The notes beneath the pieces are model-generated. The model was not told the DNA's origin. It saw nothing but the letters and a program-made list of their open reading frames with translations, and made no database searches. A stretch of DNA of 64,000 nucleotides from Simmondsia chinensis (lineage: Eukaryota; Streptophyta; Magnoliopsida; Caryophyllales; Simmondsiaceae): positions 16,367,387 through 16,431,386 of the forward strand of contig JAGTTD010000014.1 in NCBI GenBank assembly GCA_018398585.1, in the 5' to 3' direction. Made by a program: the position numbers and the translations under genes. Below are positions 51,253 through 62,526 of this stretch, in pieces; positions within the stretch are counted from its first letter, which is position 1, and each line of letters opens with the position of its first letter.

Positions 51253-51549
51253 CTTGTTTCCCTTTTTCGTCATAGTTGCCATTAGAAAATCTACCCGGTC
51301 ACATTCAGATTTCAAGCTTTGTTTTAGATCTTTGAGCTCAGCCTCCAACTTCCTATTTTTCTTTTGCTCTTGAGCCAAGAGAGAGCATTTCACACTAGAT
51401 TGAGGGACTTTAACGCCTAACCCATATGTTTTCGCGTATCCATTCTTATCTTCTCCGCCAACTTGTACAAGGATTTTTTTGCGTTCCTCAACTCTCGTTG
51501 CCTCATCAAGATCCTGTGGAAGCTCTTCTAATCTTCTATTAATCTCAGC
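51253..51549 (-). pseudogene. CACTA protein: exon with conserved C-terminal motif and coiled coil
   Basis: A 99-codon open exon with acceptor CAG at 51550-51552 and donor GT at 51251-51252. It reads AEINRRLEELPQDLDEATRVEERKKILVQVGGEDKN, then GYAKTYGLGVKVPQSS, then a coiled coil (EQKKNRKLEAELKDLKQSLKSECDRVDFL). The YGLGV segment before a coiled coil is a hallmark of the plant Ptta/En/Spm transposase family. A remnant with SKLDIGSATAL near 51640-51720 may be the preceding exon. Confidence 0.65.
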
Positions 51550-51849
51550 CTGATATCATATTAATAAATGATCACCATAACTTTTAGAAGTGACATGGGA
51601 AAAAAATTGAAATACAAAATAACTAAAGATAAACCATACCAGAGCAGTGGCAGATCCAATATCAAGTTTGGATAAAGACTACATTGACTTGCACTGGTTG
51701 CGACTGTGAAAAGAAAGAGTAGGTCAACCAATAAAACACTCATAATCCATGGCTTTCTAACTAACAATGAGAAGCATATAGTTCTAAGTACTATCTATAA
51801 CAATTAATTTTTTGCATGTTTAAACATTAAAGAAAGCAAGAATATTTAC

Positions 51850-51960
51850 CTTCACTTCTCCACTAAGATGAGCTTCGGATGCCTGAAACTTGGCATCTAC
51901 AATCTTCTTAAGATCCCTTTTGTAACCTTCTTTGGAAGTCTTTGAACATTGAAGAACCTC
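51850..51960 (-). pseudogene. CACTA protein: upstream exon
   Basis: 37 open codons between acceptor CAG (51961-51963) and donor GT (51848-51849): [37 protein letters not shown]. It lies in order with the exons at 51253 and 50520. Its assignment rests on splice sites and position. Confidence 0.45.
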
Positions 51961-52588
51961 CTGACAATACTATGTTCTGATATAAAATGCAAAACCAATC
52001 AGCAGGACAGAATGCTAACATTCAATCCTAGTCCAACCATTCAAATACAAAAATTTTGTTATAAGCATATAAAGATGTTAATAACATATCTCCTCAAACT
52101 TTAATATGAATTAGCAACTCAAATTCACTACACAAACACCACAGAAAATCAAAAGCTAGAAAAAGTGTCAAAAACACAACTAATCATCATGAAGCATCAA
52201 ACATTATAATCTAATGCACTAGACTCATTGAAATCTACATTTAAGAGAAGAAATAGTTTAAAACACCATATACTTAATTCATATTTTCTCAAAATCAAGC
52301 AAAAGCAAACTAATCATGAGAGCATACATCAAACTAACACTACACCAAACATTAATACATTAGGTAATCATATATTGAACTATTCAGTCCTCAACAAATT
52401 GACGGTAATCTTATATTAAACTGCTCAATGTTCAACAAATTGAAAAGAATCTTACATTAACCCTATTTTATTACAAAATAACCCTATTTTGTACCTGAAA
52501 CAAGAGAAGGATGAGAAGAAAGAGCGAAGACCTAAAGATAATACAACCGTTCTCGAAAAACAATTGAAAGAGCAATTTGTAATAACAA

Positions 52589-53170
52589 ATGAAAGAGCAA
52601 TTTGAGGCTTACCATAGAAGTCTTGAGGTAGAAGAAGAAGAGAGTCACCAGAACGAGGAGACAGGAGTTCTGATGACGGGAGATGACGCAGTGGTTGACC
52701 CGTCGCAGCCAGTAGCCTCGCTGCCGGCAACGGCAAAGGTGGAAGATGATCGACAGCCAGAACCTTGGAACCAGATTGAGAACAAAGAGGCCAGAGATCT
52801 GGAAAAAGGGGGGATCGGACCAAGGAGGGGATGTCGGGACCACCAGGTGCAAACGAGAAGCCGCCGATTGTTGTCGAGGAGCCACCACAGCCGGTCGTCA
52901 TCGAGGAGCCACCGGCTTGGAGTGCTCTGGTCTTCTTCGCTAAGGAGGATGATGCAGTGATGATCGAGGTCATCCATCTCCATCACCTTCAGTCTGGTCT
53001 AATTTGCCACCACCACCTCATCCTCGTGGCAACCGCCGTCCCCCAGCCACCGCCACCCAAGCCTGACATTGCTAGGGTTTGGCTTATGCGGGGATTTCCC
53101 CAGATAGGGAAGGGAAAAAATTGGTTTGGGGGTTTAGTTATGATATTTACCATTTTTCCTTTGAGTTGTA
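52589..53170 (+). pseudogene. E: proline/glutamate-rich frame
   Basis: MKEQFEAYHRSLEVEEEESHQNEE starts at 52589. After a frameshift near 52830 the other frame gives PPIVVEEPPQPVVIEEPPAW and ARVWLMRGFP. The EEPP motif and position match the D frame (VIVEEPPPHVV). Unknown function. Confidence 0.45.
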
Positions 53171-53279
53171 CTTGCATATTTTAGTATATATAATTTTGGT
53201 ATTTGATCTTGGTGAGTTATTAATTCCAGTATTAATACCTAGATCCTTGAGGACAAGGATCTTTATGAGGGAAATGTAT

Positions 53280-53547
53280 TGATACAATATAAGATATGGT
53301 AATTAAGAGATGGATAACTTAGGTATAAAAATATAGTTTGGGTTTTTAATTACAATGATACTCCTCCCCTAACTCTATATGTAGAGAGTTAGAGGTAGAA
53401 GGAGAGGCATGATGAAAAATGTGTTAACTTTCTTTCTCTCCCTAAATTCTCTTTGACTCTCCCCCTTACTGTCTTATTCTATTTCTCCCCCTTCCTATTT
53501 TCTGCTACTATCTATGCAATCTCTCCCTTTTTAGGAATTATCTATAC
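53280..53547 (+). repeat. E LTR
   Basis: It starts TGATACAATAT after a purine run and has CTAACTCTATATGTAGAGAG, as in the D LTRs. It ends near TATACA and is followed by AATCAGAGC, which resembles the end of a primer site. Confidence 0.6.
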
Positions 53548-53873
53548 AAATCAGAGCATTTGATGCGTTTAAGGGTCTGATCGGGTTTTGGTCTGTATCA
53601 AGTGTCGCCACCTGTAGGGCAGAGCTAGGGTTTCGAGGGGTAGAGATCGAGAGAGAGAGCGAGAGAGGTGAACGGGAGTTTTTTTGTACTCAAATTTAAG
53701 TATTATAATAAATAGCAATGAAATTTTTTGTACTCAAAATTGAGAGGTTTAGTGGGAACTTTCGCACTCAAAATATTGTTAATTGACATAAATTTTAAAA
53801 TTTTGACAATATTAAGTTTGTATTATAAATTAAAATTAAAATAATTGAATTATCTATGTGTCTTTGATAAATT

Positions 53874-54002
53874 GCTTCAAGTTGGGGATCCTCGGAAACA
53901 GCCTCTCTTCCATCCGAACGGGGGAAGGCTACATACACCCCCCCAGACTCTACTTATCACAGGAGCCATTGTGACACTGGGACTGTTGTTGTTGCTGCTG
54001 AT
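53874..54002 (+). mobile_element. SINE (5'-truncated)
   Basis: Perfect 13-bp duplications TCTTTGATAAATT at 53861-53873 and 54003-54015. The body has GGGGATCCTCGGAAACAGCC, GGGGGAAGGCTACATACACC and a tail TGTTGTTGTTGCTGCTG. Same family body as 10556-10687. Confidence 0.85.
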
Positions 54003-54305
54003 TCTTTGATAAATTATTTTTTGTTTTTTTCAAACATAATATTCGAGTGAAGTCAAAAATTCATTTTTTAGCTCATGAGATATAAAAATTTTTTTATTAA
54101 AATACCATTACCAACGAACAGAAAGTTTGGTAATAATATATACAATACCAACAGATTGGTTTTTCTATTACAAAAGGGGTCAATCCTACATGCAATATGT
54201 ATGAGATTTTGCATTTGAAACAAAAATTTTTTTTTGTTGCTATTGGTATATCAATTGTAGCGGAAAATTGTATAGTCTGTTACTATTGGTCACTTTTTTG
54301 TAGTG

Positions 54306-54924
54306 TTTCTTAACCCATTTTTAAGATTACTGAACTAACTTGTAATCCAATGTAAATTTTTTCAGACCAATTTAAGTAGAGAATTTGAGCAGCACTTGAG
54401 TTTGTGTCTATAGGTTCTTAATACTGCTAATATAGGAATGAATGGACAGTAAACAGTTAATAGTGTAAGTACATTGCGTAAATAACATATTACTGATTGT
54501 TAGGAAAATTAATCAGACAACAGGTACACTCTTGGTTTCCTCTCATCTTTTACCATATTTTTCCTCACTGTCTGCATTTTTTCTTATTCATTTTTTTTAT
54601 GCCTTCTATGTACCACAAATTGGTGGAGATAGCTCCTTAACGTATATATAATTTTAAATGACACAAAAATGGTAAAGTAAAGGATGTTTTTAAATAACCA
54701 ACATGTGGCACAAATTTAAGCGATATAAGTAGCAAAAATTAAGAAATAAGTATTTTTTTGTATAGAGGAGTGTCTTATTAAGGGATAGATTGTGTTATAA
54801 TTCTAACTTTGATTTTAACTTGATTAATTAGGAGGTTAATTAAATATAAAATACGTTATTATTAAATAGTTTTTTTTTCTTTTTTTTTAATCGCTGCAGC
54901 TATTAATTGACAATAAGCATGTTT
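54306..54924. other. AT-rich spacer between CACTA element and T array
   Basis: No supported gene or repeat. It ends in the left copy of the T target duplication, TGTTT (54920-54924). Confidence 0.5.
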
Positions 54925-55615
54925 TGTTACGCTCGTGATTGAATCACAAGCGTAAGCTAAGTAAAATTGAGATAGATTGAGAGTATGAGATGAGAAAGAA
55001 GTGAAATTGACATGAGAAAGTAGAGAAATTCGAGTTAGATGAGACAAGAAGAGAAAGGAGATGAGAAATAGAGAGAGTTAGATGAGAGAGAGAAGGTTTG
55101 ATCTCAATATTGAGATATTAGTTTCATACTGATTGAATACCCTCTGTTTACATCAGCTAATTGTTACTTATAGCAAATATAGTACATTGAATCAAGACTA
55201 CCACTAATAACCGACACTACAAAATATCTAACTACCAAAAAATATCTACTCACTAACTAACCAAGCATTTAGGCGCAAACCAACTAACAACTAAACTAGC
55301 CCAGGCCTAATCGAAGCTCACTGCAGGTTATTACACTTAGCCGCTTAGGACAATACAATGCAATAATTAAGATCGTTACAACGCAGTAAGTAAGCTAACA
55401 CATTACTTAACAGCAACAATAGAACAACAGCAGCTTCGCATCACACAGTCAGTAGCACATAACAGCAGCAGGATCAGCAAAGCAGCAGCATATCAGTGGC
55501 AGAACATCAGCAGCAGCATATCAGTAACAGAACATCAGCAGCAGCAGCATATCAGCAGAACTAATCAATAACACATCCATCACCAACTCATGCATTGGAC
55601 TCCCGGGTCATAACA
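54925..55615 (-). repeat. T LTR 1
   Basis: 691 bp, from TGTTACGCTCG to GGGTCATAACA. It contains a CAG-rich tandem stretch (AGCAGCAGCATATCAGTA, AGAACATC units) near 55480-55560 with fewer units than the other copies. Confidence 0.93.
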
Positions 55616-55631
55616 TTCCCTTCCCCTTGAA
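55616..55631 (-). other. T unit 1 polypurine tract
   Basis: The minus strand ends AAGGGGAAGGGAA at the LTR; the same is seen at 58158-58173 (AAGAGGAAGGGAA) and 60707-60722. Confidence 0.85.
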
Positions 55632-55751
55632 AACATTATTGTCCTCAAGAATGGAAGAGAGTTGAGACTTTGAAGATCACTTGTTGTCCTGCAAATTCAT
55701 GCACCGGCAAGAACATGTAAGTAACAAGGTCCAAAATGCTGCAGAAGAACT

Positions 55752-56846
55752 CTACGTGAATGAAGATTGTGAAGTAATTCCAGCCCAAGGTCGTGTTGTC
55801 ATTACCTGCATCGGATTTAGCGAAATCTGCTCCGGTGGTCTACACAACCCAAACCAAGCCTGCCTTACAGCCACGACCATAGCTTTTTGCCGAATTGCAT
55901 TTATGGAATTGAGCCTTTGATTCCCAAAAGCTAGCTCATCTTGATGTTGCAATTGATGTCCACCACTCCCAAGCACATTTAATCCATCTTTACTAGGATC
56001 AAAAGATCTCAATCTTGCTTGATTCCCTGCTGAATCCACCCCTTGAGTGCACTTTGTTTGAGCTCCTCTACCAAAAACTCGCGATTGCTCTTGAGAATGT
56101 TGAACCGAGCCATCCCTCACTGCTGGAGCTCACTTCTGGAACTCTTGAGCTTGCTGATCATCACAAGGGACCATTCTCATTGTAGGTTCAAACTCTTGTC
56201 AGCCTTGCACAAGTTTCCTTTGAACCAATTGACTTGCATCAACAAAATTCTCTTGTTTCCTTAAGTCTGAATGCACTGCAGCAGTAATACTTCGATCTTT
56301 TGCTGAAATTGCCTTGTTACAGTTAGATTTCTTCTGCCTCCTTGCCTTCTTGAGCATTTTGCTAATCCAAGTACCAATCGCAAGTCTATCTAATGATAAC
56401 AAAACCATCTCATGCTTAATTGATTCCCTATTCTCGCTAACTTCAAGCTTATCAAGGATCTTACTATTTCATTTAAGGCGTAGAAAATCTAGAGATTTTC
56501 CCTTGTAAACTAATAACGGCTTCTCCATTTCCCTCGACCTCTTACTCGAGTAGCATTTCTTGCGGTTTAAATGGATATACAAGCTGACGGCCTTACCGTT
56601 CTGAGTATACCATACCCTCAACTTCCTGCTACTCCAAATCTCAATTCGGACTTGTGGTTTCATTTCAGCAACGTTAAGTGATTCCACAATGTCCACCTGA
56701 GGCTGTAAAACAACACTTCGAGGATGAAATACATCAGCTATCATCTCTTGCCAATGCTGTAAAAGTTTTGCATTAGAACGTTGTAAGATATCGCAGAATT
56801 CGGCTGACCACTTCGAAGTTGAATCAGGATTAGTTGTAGCTTCCAC
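55752..56846 (-). pseudogene. T unit 1: accessory frame
   Basis: MEATTNPDSTSKWSAEFCDILQR, a region with RIEIWSSRKLRVWYTQNGK, a stop at 56469, then LAIGTWISKMLKKARRQKKSN (basic block), and after further breaks LRSFDPSKDGLNVLGSGGH and CRPPEQISLNPMQ. The basic block and the SFDPSKDGLNVLG motif align with those of A, in the same order. Shorter than A: nothing follows the RPPE motif. Confidence 0.6.
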
Positions 56847-56849
56847 TTC

Positions 56850-57424
56850 TCTAGCTCATGGAAGATGAGAATTGCACTTTCACCACCAAAAGATCTTCGC
56901 AACACCGAAACAACACTGCGACACCAAATCCTAACTTTAGCAATTCGAATCAGGATGAACTCTAACCAGAAACCCTAACCGCAGTGTTTGCTTGAATAAT
57001 TCAAGTAATGAATCTGAATTGAACTCGAACTTAACTACAATTATTGGATCAAAACACTTCTAACCACAATTCTCAAGCCGGTCAGATTTCTGCGATTTTT
57101 TTTTTGTCAGTGCAGCTCTTGCACTTTCAATTACTGCGTTAATGTCAATTTCTTTATCTGAATTTCACAAGGATTGAGCAGCAATCTGAAGATGTTATTG
57201 CTCAACTTCGATCAACTCTAACACAACTCAAGTTGTTTTTAACACTTACAATTTTGAGCTCAAAACAGAACCTGAATATGATCTACAATTTTCTGAAATT
57301 TCAGGGTCAAATTTGAGAATTACAAATCTGAATTGATCTTGATCAATTTTCCCTTCAACTCAAACTGAATTTTTTTTCAAAATTTTTTTTTCTTGATAAC
57401 CCACTCGATTGGAAGCCAAACGAG
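56850..57424 (-). other. T unit 1 leader
   Basis: No frame supported; it includes T runs. The same segment precedes the frame in units 2 (59391-59973) and 3 (61940-62512). Confidence 0.55.
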
Positions 57425-57436
57425 GCTCTGATACCA
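57425..57436 (-). other. T unit 1 primer binding site
   Basis: The minus strand reads TGGTATCAGAGC; identical sites are at 59974-59985 and 62513-62524. Confidence 0.9.
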
Positions 57437-57438
57437 AT

Positions 57439-58157
57439 TGTTATGCTCGTGATTGAATCACAAGCGTAGGCTAAGTAAAATTGAGATAGATTGAGAATAT
57501 AAGATGAGAAAGAAGTGAAATTGAGATGAGAAAGTAGAGAAATTAGAGTTAGATGAGATAAGAAGGGAGAGGAGATGAGAAATAGAGTGAGTTAGATGAG
57601 AGAGAGAAGGTTTGATCACAATATTGAGATATTAGTTTGATATTGATTGAATGCCCCCTATTTACAGCAGCTAATTGTTACTTATAGCAAATCTAGTACA
57701 TTGAATCAAGACTACCACTAATAACCGACACTACAAAATATCTAACTGCCCAAAAATATCTACTCACTAACTAACTAAGCATTTAGGCGGCAACCAATTA
57801 ACATCTAAACCAGCCCAGGCCTAACCGAAGCTCACTGCAGGTTATTACACTTAGGCGCTTAGGACAATGCAATGCAATAATTAAGATCAATACAACGCAG
57901 CAAGTAAGCTAACACATTACTTTACAGCAACAATAGAACAACAACAGCTTCGCATCACACAGCCAGCAGCACATAAAAGCAGCAGGATCATCACAGCAGC
58001 AGCATATCAGTAGCAGAACATCAGTAGCAGCATATCAGCAGCAGAACATCGGCAGCAGCATATCAGTAACAGAACATCAGCAGCAGCAGCATATCAGCAG
58101 AACTAATCAATAACACATCCATCACCAACTCATGCATTGGACTCCCGGGTCATAACA
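57439..58157 (-). repeat. T LTR 2
   Basis: 719 bp. It serves both as 5' LTR of unit 1 and 3' LTR of unit 2. Confidence 0.93.
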
Positions 58158-58332
58158 TTCCCTTCCTCTTGAAAACATTCTTGTCCTCAAGAATGGAAGA
58201 GAGTTGAGACTTTGAAGATCACTTGCTGTCTTGCAAATTCATGCACCAGCAAGAACATGTAAGTAACAAGGTCCAAAATGCTGCAGAAGAATTCTATGTG
58301 GATGAAGATTGTGAAGTAATTCCAACCCAAGG

Positions 58333-58670
58333 TCATGTTGTCATTGCCTGCATCGGATTTGGAGAAATCTGCTCCGGTGGTCTACACAACCCAAACCAAC
58401 CCAGCCTTGCAGCCACGACCATAGCTTTTTGCCGAACTGCATTTAGGGAATTGAGCCTTTGATTCCCAAAAGCTAACTCATCTTGATGTTGCAATTGATG
58501 TCCACCATTCCCAAGGACATTTAATCCATCTTTACTAGGATCAAAAGATCTCAATCTTGCTTGATTCCCTGCTAAATCCACCCTTGAGTGCACTTTGTTT
58601 GAGCTCCTCTATCAAAAACTTATGATTGCTCTTGAGAATGTAGAACCGAGCCATCCTTCACTGCTGGAGC
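58333..58670 (-). pseudogene. T unit 2: accessory frame, C-terminal part
   Basis: After the stop at 58671 the protein continues in pieces: KDGSVLHSQEQS, then LRSFDPSKDGLNVLGNGGHQLQHQDELAFGNQ and ARLGWFGLCRPPEQIS. In unit 3 the same part is one open frame (61271-60843). Confidence 0.55.
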
Positions 58671-59387
58671 TTACTTCTGGAACTCTTTAGCTTGCTGATG
58701 ATCACAAGGGACCATTCTCATTGCAGGTTCACACTCTTGTCGGCCTGGCACAAGTTTCCTTTGAACCAATTGACTTGCATCAACAAAATTCTCTTGTTTC
58801 CTGAAGTCTGAATGCACTACAGCAGTAGTACTTCGATCTTTTGCTGAAATTGCCTTGTTATAGTTAGATTTCTTCTTCGTCCTTAACTTCTTGAGCATTT
58901 TGCTAATCCAAGTACCAATCGCAAGTGTATCTAATGATAACAAAACCATCTCATGCTTAATTGATTCCCTATTCTCTTTAACTTTAAGCTTATCAAGGAT
59001 CTTACTATTTGATTTAAGGCGTAGAAAATCCGGAGATTTTCCCTTGTAAACTAATAACGGCTTCTCCATTTCCCTCGACCCCTTACTCGAGTAGCATTTC
59101 TTGCGGTTTAAATAGATATACAAGCTGACGTCCTTACCGTTCTGAGTATACCATACCCTCAACTTCTTGCTACTCCAAATCTCAATTCGGACTTGTGGTT
59201 TCATTTCAGCAACGTTAAGTGATTCCACATTGTGCACCTCAGGTTGTAAAACAACACTTCGACGATGAAATACATCAGCTATCATCTCTTGCCAACGCTG
59301 TAAATGTTTTTCATTAGAACGTTGTAAGATATCCCAGAATTCGGCTGACCACTTCGAAGTTAAATCAGGATTAGTTGTAGCTTCCAT
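58671..59387 (-). CDS. T unit 2: accessory protein, 238 open codons
   Basis: The best-preserved N-terminal copy in T. ATG at 59385-59387: MEATTNPDLTSKWSAEFWDILQR, HLQRWQEMIADVFHRRS, MKPQVRIEIWSSKKLRVWYTQNGK, LVYKGKSPDFLRLKSN, HEMVLLSLDTLAIGTWISKMLKKLRTKKKSN, VPCDHQQAKEFQK. Tryptophan-rich start and lysine-rich middle, as in C (MSDIWEKWRQE; IKKARSKVKRN). No signal peptide, membrane segment or known catalytic motif is visible. Unknown function; a nucleic-acid-binding role would be a guess from its charge. Confidence 0.62.
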   Translation of the reverse strand: MEATTNPDLTSKWSAEFWDILQRSNEKHLQRWQEMIADVFHRRSVVLQPEVHNVESLNVAEMKPQVRIEIWSSKKLRVWYTQNGKDVSLYIYLNRKKCYSSKGSREMEKPLLVYKGKSPDFLRLKSNSKILDKLKVKENRESIKHEMVLLSLDTLAIGTWISKMLKKLRTKKKSNYNKAISAKDRSTTAVVHSDFRKQENFVDASQLVQRKLVPGRQECEPAMRMVPCDHQQAKEFQK

Positions 59388-59987
59388 TTCTCTAGCTCAT
59401 GGAAAATGAGAATCGCACTTTCACCACCAAAGGATTTTCGCAACACCGAAACAACACTGCGACACCAAATCCTAACTTTCGCAATTCGAATCAGGATGAA
59501 CTTGAACCAGAAACCCTAACCGCAGTGTTTGCTTGAATAATTCAAGTAATGAATCTGAATTGAACTCGAACTTAACTACAATTACTAGATCAACACACTT
59601 CTAACCACAATTCTCAAGCCTGTCAGATTTCTGCGATTTTTTTTTTTTTTTTTGTGAGTGCAGCTCTTGCACTTTCAGTTACTACGTTAATGTCAATTTC
59701 TTAATCTGAATTTCACGAGGATTGAGCAGCAATCTGAAGTTGTTATTGCTTAACTTCAATCAACTCTAACACAACTCAAGTTGTTTTGAACACTTACAAT
59801 TTTGAGCTCAAAACAGAACCAGAATATGATCTACAATTTTCTGAAGTTTCAGGATCATATTTGAGAATTACAAATCTGAATTGATCTTGATCAATTTGCC
59901 CTTCAACTCAAATAGAATTTTTTTCGTAAATTTTTTTTTTCTTGATAACGCACTCAATTGGAAGCCAAACGAGGCTCTGATACCAAT

Positions 59988-60706
59988 TGTTACGCTCGTG
60001 ATTGAATCACAAGCGTAGGCTAAGTAAAATTGAGATAGATTGAGAGTATGAGATGACAAAGAAGTGAAATTGAGATGAGAAAGTAGAGAAATTAGAGTTA
60101 GATGAGATAAGAAGGGAGAGGAGATGAGAAATAGAGAGAGTTAGATGAGAGAGAGAAGGTTTGATCTCAATATTGAGATATTAGTCTGATATTGATTGAA
60201 TGCCCTCTATTTACAGCAGCTAATTGTTACTTATAGCAAATCTAGTACATTGAATCAAGACTACCACTAATAACCGGCACTAAAAAATATCTAACTACCC
60301 AAAAATATCTACTCACTAACTAACTAAGCATTTAGGCGCCAACCAATTAAAATCTAAACCAGCCCAGGCCTAACCGAAGCTCACTGCAGGTTATTACACT
60401 TAGCCGCTTAGGACAATACAATGCGACAATTAAGATCATTACAATGCAGCAAGTAAGCTAACACATTACTTAACAGCAACAATAGAACAACAGCAGCTTC
60501 GCATCACACAGCCAGCAGCACATAAAAGCAGCAGGATCATCACAGCAGCAGCATATCAGTAGCAGAACATCAGCAGCAGCATATTAGCAGCAGAACATCG
60601 GCAGCAGCATATCAGTAACAGAACATCAGCAGCAGCAGCATATCAGCAGAACTAATCAATAACACATCCATCACCAACTCATGCATTAGACTCCCGGGTC
60701 ATAACA
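59988..60706 (-). repeat. T LTR 3
   Basis: 719 bp, shared between units 2 and 3. Confidence 0.93.
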
Positions 60707-60842
60707 TTCCCTTCCCCTTGAAAACATTCTTGTCCTCAAGAATGGAAGAGAGTTGAGACTTTGAAGATCACTTGTTGTCTTGGAAATTCATGCACCAGCA
60801 AGAACATGTAGGTAACAAGGTCCAAAATGCAGCAGAAGAATT

Positions 60843-61936
60843 CTATGTGGATGAAGATTGTGAAGTAATTCCAGCCCAAGGTCTTGTTGTCATTGCTTGC
60901 ATCTGATTTAGAGAAATCTGCTCCAGTGGTCCACACAACCCAAACCAAACCAGCCTTACAACCACGACCATAGCTTTCTGCCGAATTCCATTCGTGGAAT
61001 TGAGTCCTTGATTCCCAAAATCTGGCTCATCTTGATGTTGCAATTGATGTCCCCCATTCCCAAGCACATTTAATCCATCTTTACCAGGATCAAAAGATCT
61101 CAATCTTGCTTGATTCCCTGCTGAATCCACCCCTTGAGTGCACTTTGTTTGAGCTCCTCTCTCAAAAACTCGTGATTGCTCTTGAGAATGTAGAACCGAG
61201 CCATCCGTCACTGCTGGAGCTCGCTTCTGGAACTCTTTAGCTTGCTGATCATCACAAGGGACCATTCTCATTACAGGTTCACACTCTTATCGACCTTGCA
61301 CAAGTTTCCTTTGAACCAATTGACTTGTATCAACAAAATTCTCTTGTTTCCTTAAGTCTGAATGCACTGCAGCAGCAATACTTCGATCTTTTGCTGAAAT
61401 TGCCTGGTTACAGTTAGATTTCTTCTTCGTCCTTGCCTTCTTGAGCGTTTTGCTAATCCAAGTACCAATCTCAAGTCCATCTAATGATAACAAAACCATC
61501 TCATGCTTAATTGATTCCCTATTCTCGCTAACTTCAAGCTTATCAAGGATCTTACTATTTGATTTAAGGCGTAGAAAATCCGACAATCTTCCCTTGTAAA
61601 TTAATAACGGCTTCGCCATTGCCCTCAACCTCTTACTCGAGTAGCATTTCTTGCGGTTTAAATGGATATACGAGCTGACGTCCTCACCGTTCTGAGTATA
61701 CCATACCCTCAACTTCCTGCTACTCCAATCTCAATTCGGACTTGTGGTTTCATTTAAGCAACGTTAAGTGATTTCACGTTGTGCACCTCAGGCCGTAAAA
61801 CAACACTTCGAGGATGAAATACATCAGCTATCATCTCTTGCCAACGCTGTAAAAGTTTATCATTAGAACGTTGTAAGATATCGCGAAATTCGGCTGACCA
61901 CTTCGAAGTTGAATCAGGATTAGTTGTAGCTTCCAT
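60843..61936 (-). pseudogene. T unit 3: accessory frame
   Basis: Three open pieces: 61936-61754 (N-terminus, stop after SLNVA), 61712-61287 (RVWYTQNGED, LEIGTWISKTLKKARTKKKSN) and 61271-60843 (MRMVPCDDQQAKEFQKR, LRSFDPGKDGLNVLGNGGH, IRQKAMVVVVRLVWFGLC). Different breaks from units 1 and 2, so the three copies decayed separately after duplication. Confidence 0.6.
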
Positions 61937-62526
61937 TTCTCTTGCTCATGGAAGATGAGAATCTCACTTTCACCACCAAAGGATATTCGCAACATCGAAA
62001 CAACACTACGACACCAAATCCTAACTTTCGCAATTCGAATCAGGATGAACTCGAACCAGAAACCCTAACTGCAGTGTTTGCTAGAATAATTCAAGTAATG
62101 AATCTAAATTGAACTCGAACTTAACTACAATTACTGGATCAACACACTTCTAACCACAATTCTCAAGCCTGTCCGATTTCGTCAATTTTTTTTTTGTCTG
62201 TGCAGCTCTTGCACTTTCAGTTGCTGCATTAATGTCAATTTCTTTACCTGAATTTCATAAGGATTGAGCAGCAATCTGAAGTTGTTATTGCTCAACTTCA
62301 ATCAACTCTAACACAACTCAAGTTGTTTTGAACACTTATAATTTTGAGCTCAAAACAGAACCTGAATATGTTCTATAACTTTCTGAAATTTCAGGATCAA
62401 ATTTGAGAATTACAAATCTGAATTGATCTTGATCAATTTGCCCTTCAACTCAAACTGAATTTTTTTTTAAATTTTTTTTCTTGATAACGCACTCAGTTGG
62501 AAGCCAAACGAGGCTCTGATACCAAT

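Larger units (their letters stand above)
52490..53547 (+). mobile_element. Element E: partial relative of D
   Basis: A proline/glutamate-rich frame, untranslated DNA, a purine run and an LTR-like block are arranged as in D, but on the plus strand. No 5' LTR is seen upstream of 52490, so the element is incomplete. It lies inside the CACTA element. Confidence 0.6.
49898..54305 (-). mobile_element. Degenerate CACTA (En/Spm) DNA transposon
   Basis: The right end reads inward as CACTACAAAAAAGTGACCAA, followed by TAGTAAC. The left end starts TAATACAAAAAAGTGGCCAA followed by TAGTAAC, so the terminal repeat is shared apart from the first three bases and one internal change. Subterminal DNA at 49920-50290 is filled with short inverted GTTGCTA / TAGCAAC words, typical of CACTA elements. 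Minus-strand exons inside match the C-terminal region of plant En/Spm-type proteins. Element E and a SINE are inserted in it. A 3-bp duplication is not clear (ATT/TTT). Confidence 0.75.

Noticed and set aside
52452..52986. Minus-strand frames over element E
   Set aside because: E reads on the plus strand as judged by purine tract and LTR; these are antisense.
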